Assembly (NCBI GenBank): GCA_026394435.1 | Contig: JAPKYG010000137.1 | Span: forward strand, 1-10,865 | Source: Methanobacteriota archaeon | GTDB taxonomy: Archaea; Thermoplasmatota; E2; DHVEG-1 | DNA: 10,865 nucleotides | Reading direction: 5' to 3' | Part shown: positions 1-6,403 of the stretch, one piece after another | Layout of the letters: each line of letters begins with the position of its first letter | How positions within the stretch are numbered: position 1 is the stretch's first letter | Translations under genes and position numbers: made by a program | The notes under the pieces: model-generated | Told to the model about the DNA's origin: nothing | What the model saw: only the letters and a program-made list of their open reading frames with translations | The model's database searches: none

Positions 1-926
1 CAGAACGAGATTCTCAGCCAGTGTACAACACCGTGGATGCGTCACTGTGGTATGTGGATCGCGTCTACCAATACCTCAAATATACTAATGACTTGAGCCT
101 TGCTGAGAAACTCTGGCCGACATTGCAATCAATTATTGAGGGATACAAAAAAGGCACAGACTATGACATCCACATGGACAAAGATTTTCTCATCAGCCAT
201 AGCGAAGGACTTACCTGGATGGATGTCAAACTTGGGGATTACTATCCAACACCACGATTAAAGAAAGCCGTGGAAATCCAAGCCCTGTGGTATAACGCCT
301 TACAAATCATGAGCACCCTTTCAACACTTTTAGGAAAAAACAATCCCTATAGCGAGTTGGCACGAAACGTCAAAGACAGTTTCAGCCGTCAGTACGATCA
401 CCCGTACGATGTCATTGACACTAAGGATCTCTCGATGCGGCCAAATCAGATTTTTCTTGTCTCTCTTGATTTTCCCCTTATTGAAAAACATATACAGGAA
501 CGGATTGTTGCTGAAGTGCAGAAGACGTTGGTCACTCTCTTTGGTTTAAGGACCCTCTCGCCTCAGGACTCCCGATATAAAGGAACCTATCTCGGAAATC
601 ATAACAAGGATCTTGCCTACCACAACGGGACGGTCTGGCCGTGGTTGATGGGACCGTTCATCAAGGCATTCGTGAAAGTAAAAGACCATGAACCAGCACA
701 GAGACGATACGCGTTTCAAAATTTCTTACAACCTATGATTGACGTGTACGGCAACCTCTGGGATGGTTCGATCCATGAGATTTTCGATGGAGATCCACCC
801 TATGCGCCCCAAGGATGCATCACCCAAGCATGGAGTGTCGCAGAAATACTACGTGCCTGGGTGGAAGATGTCGAGAACATCACACCAAAATACGAGTCTC
901 TTCTTTTACATGAAATAGGCGTTTAA
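1..926 (+). CDS. Glycogen debranching enzyme (amylo-alpha-1,6-glucosidase), C-terminal half, cut by window edge
   Basis: The frame is open to the left edge (first whole codon at base 3), so about 307 C-terminal residues are present; archaeal-type debranching enzymes are roughly 600-700 residues long. It hydrolyses alpha-1,6 branch points in glycogen in the cytoplasm. The visible part matches the (alpha/alpha)6 GDE_C catalytic domain: NTVDASLWY at the start, GLTWMD followed by YYPTPR and KAVEIQALWYNAL (about residues 69-100), YHNGTVWPWL and, near the end, QGCITQAWSVAE. The TWMD aspartate is probably the general acid, by analogy with eukaryotic debranching enzymes. A GTG at 21 is only an internal valine codon, not the start. 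The stop (TAA 924-926) lies inside the end of the convergent phosphorylase gene, which acts on the same polymer. Confidence 0.9.
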   Translation, partial: ERDSQPVYNTVDASLWYVDRVYQYLKYTNDLSLAEKLWPTLQSIIEGYKKGTDYDIHMDKDFLISHSEGLTWMDVKLGDYYPTPRLKKAVEIQALWYNALQIMSTLSTLLGKNNPYSELARNVKDSFSRQYDHPYDVIDTKDLSMRPNQIFLVSLDFPLIEKHIQERIVAEVQKTLVTLFGLRTLSPQDSRYKGTYLGNHNKDLAYHNGTVWPWLMGPFIKAFVKVKDHEPAQRRYAFQNFLQPMIDVYGNLWDGSIHEIFDGDPPYAPQGCITQAWSVAEILRAWVEDVENITPKYESLLLHEIGV

Positions 927-2615
927 CACATACTGCTCAATCATCCTGTTCGTATTGAAGAATGACGCATTAATTGCAATACAGCTCCGCATTGTTCGTA
1001 TCCAGTTATCCCGGTCGTTGTAGAACTTCGGAATGATCCATGTCTCAAGTTTATTATACAGGTCGTTGCGGTCGTTATCATCGTCAGACTCTCGCTCATT
1101 TGATTTTCTTGTACCGATCGCCCACCCCGTGATGTTTTCTACACGACCCTCGATCCACCAGCCGTCAAGGGTGCTCAACTGAGGCACACCGTTATGTGCT
1201 GCTTTCATCCCTGAGGTTCCAGAGGCTTCCTGCGGTCGTCGCGGTGTGTTCAACCAGACGTCAACACCGGCGGTCATGAGTTTTCCGATCGCCATATCAT
1301 AGTTATGGATGTACGCCATTTTTACGTTCCCATGGATGTTCTTCATCGCTGAAAAAATCCTCTTAATCGTATCTTTTCCAGAACCGTCTTTCGGGTGCGC
1401 TTTCCCTGCGTAAATAATCTGAATCGGTCCTGCTTTTTCCGCTATACTCATGAGCCGTTGCGCATCAGAGATCAACAACTCTGGCCGCTTGTACGCGGTC
1501 TGTCTCCGGGCAAAACCGATCGTAAAATGATCATAGTTCATCCCCACATTATACCTGTTGTTCACAAAATCAATAAGCTTCTTTTTTGCTTCCATGTGAG
1601 CCGCCCAGATATCTGCTTTATCGATACCAAACGCTGCCCGGAACATGTACGGATCAGAACGCCACCCTGGGAGATACTTATCAAACACACGTTGGAACGG
1701 TTCAGAAACCCATGTCGGCGTATGTACACCATTTGTAATCGAATCGATTGCATATCCAGGGAACATCAATCGTGATACTTCCCCGTGTTTCTTTGCAACA
1801 CCGTTCACATAGTGGCTGAAAAAGAGCGCAAGCCTGGTCATATTTAACTTATTCTCAAAGGTAAACTCATGCAGTAGAGAATCAGGAATTAAATCTCCAA
1901 TCATCGACTTTGCAAGAGGCATATCAAACTGGTCATGCCCTGCAGCAACCGGCGTATGTGTCGTAAACACACATTGCTCTCTGACTTTCTCTACATCTTT
2001 TATTTGATCATACAGCTCAAGAGTACCGAGAGCAGCATGCCCTTCGTTCATATGATACTTATCTATGGTTCGATACCCTAATGAGTCTATCGCGCGAACA
2101 CCACCGATACCCAAAACGATTTCTTGTGCTAGGCGATATTTGTTATCTCCCCCATAGAGATACTTGGTAATTTCTCTGTCATAATTTGAATTCTCCTCAA
2201 GATTGGTATCAAGGAAAAACACAGGAACGATGTAGCCACCTTGACCTTGTACTGGATAGTACCAAGTACGAATGTTGACGTCTCTCCCCTCAATTTTCAC
2301 ACACGTCTTACTCGGCAGAAGCTTGAGAAAATCATTGATGTTAAAATTATACGGAAGCTCGATTTGATTCCCATCCAAATCGATTTCTTGATAGAAGTAT
2401 CCCTTCTCAGAAAGAAGCGTTACACCAACAATCGGTACATTTAGATCCGCACATGATTTCAAAGTATCTCCCGCAAGGATCCCAAGACCACCGCTGTAGG
2501 TAGGTATATGTTCATCAATACCGATTTCCATGGAAAAATACGCGATTTTTGGTTTTCCTGTCGGCCTTATCGTATTATTTGTTTCTGCTTTTATTTCTAC
2601 TGTTGATGTCTCCAT
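906..2615 (-). CDS. glgP: Alpha-glucan (glycogen/maltodextrin) phosphorylase, short archaeal type, GT35
   Basis: It releases glucose-1-phosphate from alpha-1,4-glucan using phosphate and pyridoxal phosphate (PLP). From the ATG at 2615 it is 569 residues; the short archaeal/Thermotoga-type enzymes are of this size, well below the roughly 830 of muscle or E. coli enzymes. Motifs in order (counting from an upstream GTG, subtract 5 for the ATG): YFSMEIGIDE and PTYSGGLGILAGD (31-55), HMNEGH (193-198), TTHTPVAAGHD (223-233), SITNGVHTPTW (297-307), GFARRQTAYKRPE (372-384), and EASGTSGMKAAHNG (468-481), whose Lys476 is the expected PLP Schiff-base lysine. The ATG at 2615 is preferred over the in-frame GTG at 2630 because AAGGTGG lies 4 nt upstream of the ATG and the GTG is itself inside a copy of that sequence. 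The 3' end overlaps the debranching enzyme gene tail-to-tail. Confidence 0.93.
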   Translation of the reverse strand: METSTVEIKAETNNTIRPTGKPKIAYFSMEIGIDEHIPTYSGGLGILAGDTLKSCADLNVPIVGVTLLSEKGYFYQEIDLDGNQIELPYNFNINDFLKLLPSKTCVKIEGRDVNIRTWYYPVQGQGGYIVPVFFLDTNLEENSNYDREITKYLYGGDNKYRLAQEIVLGIGGVRAIDSLGYRTIDKYHMNEGHAALGTLELYDQIKDVEKVREQCVFTTHTPVAAGHDQFDMPLAKSMIGDLIPDSLLHEFTFENKLNMTRLALFFSHYVNGVAKKHGEVSRLMFPGYAIDSITNGVHTPTWVSEPFQRVFDKYLPGWRSDPYMFRAAFGIDKADIWAAHMEAKKKLIDFVNNRYNVGMNYDHFTIGFARRQTAYKRPELLISDAQRLMSIAEKAGPIQIIYAGKAHPKDGSGKDTIKRIFSAMKNIHGNVKMAYIHNYDMAIGKLMTAGVDVWLNTPRRPQEASGTSGMKAAHNGVPQLSTLDGWWIEGRVENITGWAIGTRKSNERESDDDNDRNDLYNKLETWIIPKFYNDRDNWIRTMRSCIAINASFFNTNRMIEQYVLNAYFM

Positions 2616-2619
2616 TGCT

Positions 2620-2633
2620 CCACCTTCCACCTT
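2620..2633 (-). promoter_or_regulatory. Tandem Shine-Dalgarno-like AAGGTGG repeat before glgP
   Basis: Two adjacent copies of AAGGTGG (2627-2633 and 2620-2626, minus strand) stand before the glgP ATG at 2615. The nearer copy, with the AGGTG core complementary to the archaeal 16S 3' end, is 4 nt from the ATG and decides the start. The alternative GTG start at 2630 lies within the farther copy. Confidence 0.6.
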
Positions 2634-2667
2634 CTAAGCAATACTGTGCAAATGAAATGATAATCCA

Positions 2668-2683
2668 AAACAGTATACAGTTT
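2668..2683. promoter_or_regulatory. 16-bp imperfect dyad upstream of glgP
   Basis: AAACAGTATACAGTTT is symmetrical in seven of eight base pairs, with one A-A mismatch on each side of the GTATAC core. It lies in the 94-nt gap between the small winged-helix gene and glgP, about 53 nt before the glgP ATG. It could be an operator or simply part of an AT-rich promoter; the GTATAC core itself is weakly TATA-like. Its function is inferred from position and symmetry only. Confidence 0.3.
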
Positions 2684-2709
2684 ATCTTTCTTTCTCCTCT
2701 GGTTTTCCT

Positions 2710-3018
2710 CTAGGAATACATGATACCGTCGTAGTCCCTGTCATCCTCTTTTTTGTTCTTAGTGCTATGTTTCATTATTTTTCTTTGTTGTCTCGGCCCG
2801 ACAAACTGAAAATCATTTCGTAATAATCTAACGTATGTTTTATCTGGGAGTGGCTCGAGTTTTGCGATCCCTTTGATTTGAAATTTTTGCAAAACCCATT
2901 CAATTTCTTTTCGTGAAACCCGGAGTTTCGAAGCAAGTTCAAAGGTTGTGATGGGGTACTTTTTCTGCAACAACTTGATGATTTTTTCTTCTAGCGATCC
3001 TATGGTAATCTGTATCAT
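2710..3018 (-). CDS. Small winged helix-turn-helix DNA-binding protein
   Basis: The product is 102 residues from the ATG at 3018. An in-frame GTG at 3042 would add eight residues and overlap the purF stop by 10 bp. The ATG is preferred because the extra residues (MHIIHGHR) look unlike a conserved start, but both are possible. Residues about 6-60 read as a winged helix: SLEEKIIKLLQKKY (helix 1), ITTFELASKLRVSRKEIEWVL (helix-turn-helix with recognition helix) and a wing around IAKLEPLPDKTYVRLL. The last 30 residues are very basic, then acidic (RQQRKIMKHSTKNKKEDDRD). The gene follows purF directly on the same strand, so it is probably co-transcribed with it. The target and ligand are unknown. 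It could regulate purF or glgP, or be a general nucleic-acid-binding protein; I do not recognise a named family. Confidence 0.75.
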   Translation of the reverse strand: MIQITIGSLEEKIIKLLQKKYPITTFELASKLRVSRKEIEWVLQKFQIKGIAKLEPLPDKTYVRLLRNDFQFVGPRQQRKIMKHSTKNKKEDDRDYDGIMYS

Positions 3019-3032
3019 ACGATGACCATGAA

Positions 3033-4466
3033 TTATATGCACTCGTATGCGCGCATCCCTTTTTTATCGTTTTTAAAGAGTTTTTTCACGTCATCTTGCA
3101 TTTCTGGAGGATATCCCTCTGGAAAGTCAATGCATCCTTGACAGACATCAAATCCGATTGCTTTCTTTAATCCTTCAATGCTGATATAACCAAGAGAATC
3201 GGCTTCGATTTCCTGTGCAATCTTATCCCATGACTCGATATTGCCGTCGCTGTTTCGCGCGATAAACTCTTTTTTACTGCGCATGTCAATACCAAGATAG
3301 CACGGTGCGATAAGAGGTGGGCACCCAATCCTCACATGTACTTCTTTTGCCCCAACGTTTTTCATTCCTCGAATGATCTTGCGGATATTAGTTCCACGAA
3401 CAATCGAATCATCTAACAGTACAACTCGTTTATCCTCCAGGACGGCACGGAGAAACGACAGTCCTTCCTCTACTACTTTCTCTCGATGTTCCTGTGTTTG
3501 TTGAATGAATGATCGTTCATCTTTATCCTTCATGATTCCTTCATCAAGAGGAATACCAGATTCCCGTGAATAACCTATTGCATATCTTCTCCCTGATTCA
3601 GGGACCGGTATCACAAGGTCTGCCTCCGCCGGTTGTTCCTGTGCAAGTAAACGCCCGATCTCCTGACGAGTCGTGTGAATGGATCGTCCGTTGATACGTG
3701 AATCAGGTTTTGCAAAGTAAACAAATTCGAACATACACGGAAGCTCCTGTTTTTTTATGATTTGCTTTTCATAGATATTTCCTTTTGGATCAATGACAAT
3801 AACAGAGCCACCAGGGATATCCTTCACATACTCAAAATTAATTTTTTTAAAAACCCGTGTCTCTGATGCAAGACAATAGGTTCCATTTGCTTTTCCAAGG
3901 GCAAGTGGCCGAATCTTTCGAGGGTCAGTCATAGCGAACAGATATGGTTTATCCCCTGAATCAGCGATGTATAAGACCGAGTAGCTCCCCTTTGCTTTTC
4001 GCATGACATGTTCACATGCGGAAAAGATTACTTCCGGGCTTAGTTCTTTTTTATAGAGTTCATCAGCTATGGGGAGCAGGAGCCATTGAATGTCGCAATC
4101 AGTGCGTGGTTTTCTTTCCGTAATGTTCGAAAGCTCAGAACAATTGAAAATATTTCCATTGTGAACCGCCGCTAAAAAGGGATTTACCAGATATTCTGGT
4201 TGTGCATTCTTTTTTAATGATTCTTCGTCATCCATACCAGCGGTTGAATACCGGGTATGACCGATCCCGATGTTTCCTGGTTTATTGATTTTCTTCTCCT
4301 CGTTAAAAACATCTCGCACAAGGCCAGCGTCTTTTGTGACATGGATGTTCCCATCATAGGTAAGCATACCAGCTGATGATTGGCCTCTATGTTGGATTGT
4401 AAATAAACTATGATAGATAAGATGTGAAACAGGCCGTCCCCCAATAATACCAATGATGCCGCACAT
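3033..4466 (-). CDS. purF: Amidophosphoribosyltransferase (glutamine PRPP amidotransferase)
   Basis: It catalyses the committed first step of purine synthesis, PRPP plus glutamine to 5-phosphoribosylamine, in the cytoplasm. The 477-residue protein begins Met-Cys (MCGIIGI), so the Ntn glutaminase nucleophile is Cys2 and there is no N-terminal propeptide. The glutaminase domain (about 1-235) shows HRGQSSAGM, GHTRYSTAG and HNGNIFN. The phosphoribosyltransferase domain shows IPVPESG and the PRPP loop VVLLDDSIVRGTN (348-360). Four cysteines fall where the B. subtilis-type enzyme binds a 4Fe-4S cluster: Cys244 (PCMFEFVYFAKPDS), Cys389 (APCYLGID), and Cys442 and Cys445 (CQGC). Length is normal. A strong TATA box about 30 bp from the ATG and no Shine-Dalgarno sequence suggest a leaderless or near-leaderless mRNA. 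Confidence 0.97.
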   Translation of the reverse strand: MCGIIGIIGGRPVSHLIYHSLFTIQHRGQSSAGMLTYDGNIHVTKDAGLVRDVFNEEKKINKPGNIGIGHTRYSTAGMDDEESLKKNAQPEYLVNPFLAAVHNGNIFNCSELSNITERKPRTDCDIQWLLLPIADELYKKELSPEVIFSACEHVMRKAKGSYSVLYIADSGDKPYLFAMTDPRKIRPLALGKANGTYCLASETRVFKKINFEYVKDIPGGSVIVIDPKGNIYEKQIIKKQELPCMFEFVYFAKPDSRINGRSIHTTRQEIGRLLAQEQPAEADLVIPVPESGRRYAIGYSRESGIPLDEGIMKDKDERSFIQQTQEHREKVVEEGLSFLRAVLEDKRVVLLDDSIVRGTNIRKIIRGMKNVGAKEVHVRIGCPPLIAPCYLGIDMRSKKEFIARNSDGNIESWDKIAQEIEADSLGYISIEGLKKAIGFDVCQGCIDFPEGYPPEMQDDVKKLFKNDKKGMRAYECI

Positions 4467-4490
4467 GTACGAACGGTGATTGAAAGTAGA

Positions 4491-4500
4491 TTATTTATAG
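4491..4500 (-). promoter_or_regulatory. TATA box of purF (near-leaderless promoter)
   Basis: On the minus strand CTATAAATAA is preceded by the purine-rich, BRE-like GAAAAC. Its centre is about 30 nt upstream of the purF ATG at 4466. The usual archaeal spacing of about 26-27 nt to the start site would put transcription within a few nucleotides of the ATG. There is no ribosome binding site between them. Confidence 0.65.
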
Positions 4501-4503
4501 GTT

Positions 4504-4521
4504 TTCAGTGTCGACAGTGAA
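4504..4521. promoter_or_regulatory. 18-bp dyad directly upstream of the purF BRE/TATA, candidate operator
   Basis: TTCAGTGTCGACAGTGAA is symmetrical in eight of nine base pairs: a perfect TGTCGACA core flanked by TTCA and TGAA arms, with one G-G mismatch. It ends 4 bp from the purF TATA box on the side where archaeal activators usually bind. The size and symmetry suit a dimeric winged-helix regulator. The small winged-helix gene downstream of purF is one candidate binder, but that link is speculative. Confidence 0.4.
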
Positions 4522-4766
4522 CAACAGTCACATTCTCTTGGAGAAAACTCTTACTGTCTTCTTCAAGAAAACGCGTATATTCAATCATCGTTTAAAATAA
4601 ATCTAAATTTTTTGAACAAAATTAAATTTTTTTATAGTTAATTATCATTACGGACATACATACATGGTGAAAATTGATTCAAAAGACCGTGAAATCCGAA
4701 GTGGCAATTAGAATAATAAAGGTTCCTCATAGAAATTTGGCCAAAAGTAGAAAACATATAAATAAA
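4522..4766. other. AT-rich intergenic segment between purF promoter and hairpin
   Basis: This is the middle of a 354-bp spacer. It holds runs of seven T on the plus strand near 4627-4633 next to TATAG, a two-way TATA-like block. It also holds a 27-codon minus-strand ORF (4505-4588) and a 15-codon plus-strand ORF (4664-4711), neither with a Shine-Dalgarno sequence. A TATA-like CATATAAATA (plus strand, about 4755-4764) sits beside the hairpin. I see no convincing gene and no structured RNA other than that hairpin. Confidence 0.5.
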
Positions 4767-4815
4767 AAAATCATTTCGTTCAAAAACCAACAAAGAACAC
4801 AAAGGAAATGATTTT
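4764..4815 (-). terminator. Hairpin plus T-tract after the thyX-arfC operon
   Basis: AAAATCATTTC (4767-4777) and GAAATGATTTT (4805-4815) form a perfect 11-bp inverted repeat separated by 27 nt. A second 4-bp pairing, GTTC (4778-4781) with GAAC (4795-4798), stacks on the first and leaves a 13-nt loop and a 6-nt bulge. Read on the minus strand, the structure begins 6 nt after the reductase stop codon, has a T-rich loop and runs into seven T residues. A transcription terminator or 3'-end stabiliser for the minus-strand operon is the simplest reading. Confidence 0.6.
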
Positions 4816-4820
4816 GTTCA

Positions 4821-5474
4821 TCATAGCGATTGATAATGAATCAACAAACCGGAACCTACTCGTTTCACCTCAACAATCTTCAAAGGAATATTGTCCTTTT
4901 CACTTTTTATCCCTTCGCCCTCTGCAACCGTCGGTGTCTCTTTCCCTCCGATAATACAGGATCCGATGAAGATATAGAGATCGTCGACAACCTTGTTTTT
5001 CAGAAAATTCCAGATGACAGTGCCGCCGCCTTCTACGAGAAGCGTCCGAATACCTTTCCGATAGAGAAAATCCAGAGCACATTTCACGTCAATGAACCCG
5101 TTTCTATCAATCTTGCATCCGACAACCTCGATATGTGATCCTTTGTATGTTTTCTCCTTTCCTTTTGCAGTAATAATCAATGTCTTTGTCACATCATTTA
5201 ACACCAGCGCATGAGCTGGCGTTCTTCCCTTACTATCAAGGACAACCCGTAACGGTTGTTTTGGATGTTTTACGTATTTTTCTTTTACTGTGAGTTTCGG
5301 ATCATCAGTTAAAATCGTACCAATCCCAACCAGCACTGCATCACACTTGTTGCGAAGCCGATACATCCGTTCGATGTCTTTATCACAGGAAATCCGCATC
5401 TGCTTTCGTGTCGGTGACGCTATTTTTCCATCAGCAGACATCGCACAATTTATAATGACCTGTGGTCGTTTCAT
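4821..5474 (-). CDS. arfC: 2,5-diamino-6-ribosylamino-4(3H)-pyrimidinone 5'-phosphate reductase (riboflavin pathway)
   Basis: It reduces the ribosyl side chain of the early riboflavin intermediate to ribityl with NAD(P)H, the archaeal/fungal order of the pathway that feeds FMN, FAD and, in many archaea, F420. The 217-residue protein is a stand-alone RibD C-terminal (dihydrofolate-reductase-like) domain without the deaminase domain found in bacterial RibD, matching archaeal single-domain enzymes of about 220 residues. Motifs: INCAMSADGKIAS (8-20), CDAVLVGIGTILTDDPKLTV (44-63), LRVVLD (75-80), TLLVEGGGTVIWNFL (144-158) and IIGGKETPT (174-182). The ATG at 5474 follows the thyX stop by 6 nt, so translation is probably coupled. 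A hairpin and T-tract follow the stop. Confidence 0.93.
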   Translation of the reverse strand: MKRPQVIINCAMSADGKIASPTRKQMRISCDKDIERMYRLRNKCDAVLVGIGTILTDDPKLTVKEKYVKHPKQPLRVVLDSKGRTPAHALVLNDVTKTLIITAKGKEKTYKGSHIEVVGCKIDRNGFIDVKCALDFLYRKGIRTLLVEGGGTVIWNFLKNKVVDDLYIFIGSCIIGGKETPTVAEGEGIKSEKDNIPLKIVEVKRVGSGLLIHYQSL

Positions 5475-5480
5475 ACCATC

Positions 5481-6143
5481 TCACTCTGGATAGAGAGGAC
5501 AATTTTTCTTCTTCTCTGGGCAGATCTGCTTTGTTTTACATGAAGGACCCGCGTTTTTAAAAATCATCGGAGCGACTTTCTTTACTTCTTGAAGCATTTT
5601 ATTGGCAAGCAAGCGGATCTCCCATTGTGCATGGAGACAACTGCGAAGCTCGAAAAAATTCAGAAGGGAACGTGCATTCATTGTCACCATTATATTTGTA
5701 CATGTACCATTCGGAAGTACGTACCGAGCGTCCTCTGCTGGTATCTTAAGTTCTAGTAATTTATTGTAATGATCCCAGATAACCCCCATGGTTTCTTCAT
5801 AAGCTTTCTTCGTTTTCTTGTTCTTCCCGATCGAAGGTGGAATCACGTAGTTCGGTTCATTCAGATTTACATACCGCTGACTTTGCTGAGAAAAACTTGC
5901 GATGCGATGTCGCACTAGCTGATGTGTGAGCGACCTGCTCACATCACTGATCGCGAACGTAAACGAGGCATGCTCGATGACACTGGTATGCCCTAGTTTT
6001 AAGACTTGCTCCAAGACTGCTGACTGTTCCTTCTCTGATATTTTGTCAAGATTCTCCGGTTTTATCTTACTATGGGTCAGGGTGGCAGCCATTGCAGGTA
6101 ACTTTTCTGGATCCGATGTATATCCAACGAGTTTCACATTCAT
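5481..6143 (-). CDS. thyX: Flavin-dependent thymidylate synthase ThyX
   Basis: It makes dTMP from dUMP using methylene-tetrahydrofolate (or an archaeal pterin) as carbon donor and FAD/NADPH as reductant, replacing ThyA. The 220-residue protein has the diagnostic ThyX signature RHRIASFSQQSQR (78-90), which fits RHRx7S. It also has the family features GHTSVIEHASFTF (51-63), LPNGTCTNIMVTMNARSLLNFFELR (143-167, in pieces) and AQWEIR (172-177). The C-terminal tail AGPSC...ICPEKKKNCP carries three cysteines, a tail type seen in a subset of ThyX proteins. It is the first gene of a minus-strand pair with the riboflavin-pathway reductase 6 nt downstream, which fits its need for FAD. The ATG at 6143 has no clear Shine-Dalgarno sequence. 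Confidence 0.96.
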   Translation of the reverse strand: MNVKLVGYTSDPEKLPAMAATLTHSKIKPENLDKISEKEQSAVLEQVLKLGHTSVIEHASFTFAISDVSRSLTHQLVRHRIASFSQQSQRYVNLNEPNYVIPPSIGKNKKTKKAYEETMGVIWDHYNKLLELKIPAEDARYVLPNGTCTNIMVTMNARSLLNFFELRSCLHAQWEIRLLANKMLQEVKKVAPMIFKNAGPSCKTKQICPEKKKNCPLYPE

Positions 6144-6160
6144 GTCCGTTCCCCATACCC

Positions 6161-6170
6161 CTTATATCAT
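6161..6170 (-). promoter_or_regulatory. Possible TATA box of thyX
   Basis: ATGATATAAG on the minus strand is centred about 22 nt before the thyX ATG, slightly closer than the usual spacing. CTTAAACG at about 6177-6184 is an alternative that would give a leader of around 10 nt. Neither is strong. Confidence 0.3.
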
Positions 6171-6370
6171 GAGACGTTTAAGTGTTTTGATACAGATATC
6201 GTTTTCAGTTCTTTTAAGGAAAACCCGTCACTTGCTCATTCATCAGATTCCTCCGCTGGAAAAAGGAAATATCTTTTTTTTACTAAATTTTTTTCCGTTC
6301 AATTAAACTGCAAGTTTTTAACAACAGACCCAGTTACCTAATCCACTGAAACGAACCGGTGTAGGAGACT
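6171..6370. other. Divergent intergenic region between thyX and the MrpF-like gene
   Basis: The 260-bp space between the divergent start codons has T-rich runs on the plus strand (6271-6295). On the minus strand a perfect GGAGGA (6249-6254) stands 5 nt before an ATG at 6243 that opens a nine-codon ORF ending at 6214. Apart from that micro-ORF and the two flanking promoters, I see no gene or structured RNA. Confidence 0.45.
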
Positions 6371-6380
6371 AATTATAGGG
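6371..6380 (+). promoter_or_regulatory. TATA-like box before the MrpF-like gene
   Basis: AATTATAGGG is centred about 29 nt before the GTG at 6404, which would give a leaderless or near-leaderless transcript. An in-frame TAG at 6362 excludes a start much further upstream. Confidence 0.4.
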
Positions 6381-6403
6381 TCGTTTATTATCACCAACAT
6401 CGT

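Noticed and set aside
1395..1775. 126-codon plus-strand ORF inside glgP
   Set aside because: It is antisense to strongly conserved phosphorylase motifs and its translation resembles no protein; it is a shadow of the real gene.
4664..4711. Possible start of an ERCC4-type nuclease (IDSKDREIRSGN)
   Set aside because: There are only 15 codons before a stop and no continuation in any frame; the similarity is too short to trust.
5926..6306. 126-codon plus-strand ORF over the start of thyX
   Set aside because: It overlaps the RHRx7S-containing thyX gene and runs through intergenic DNA. The hydrophobic stretch is chance.
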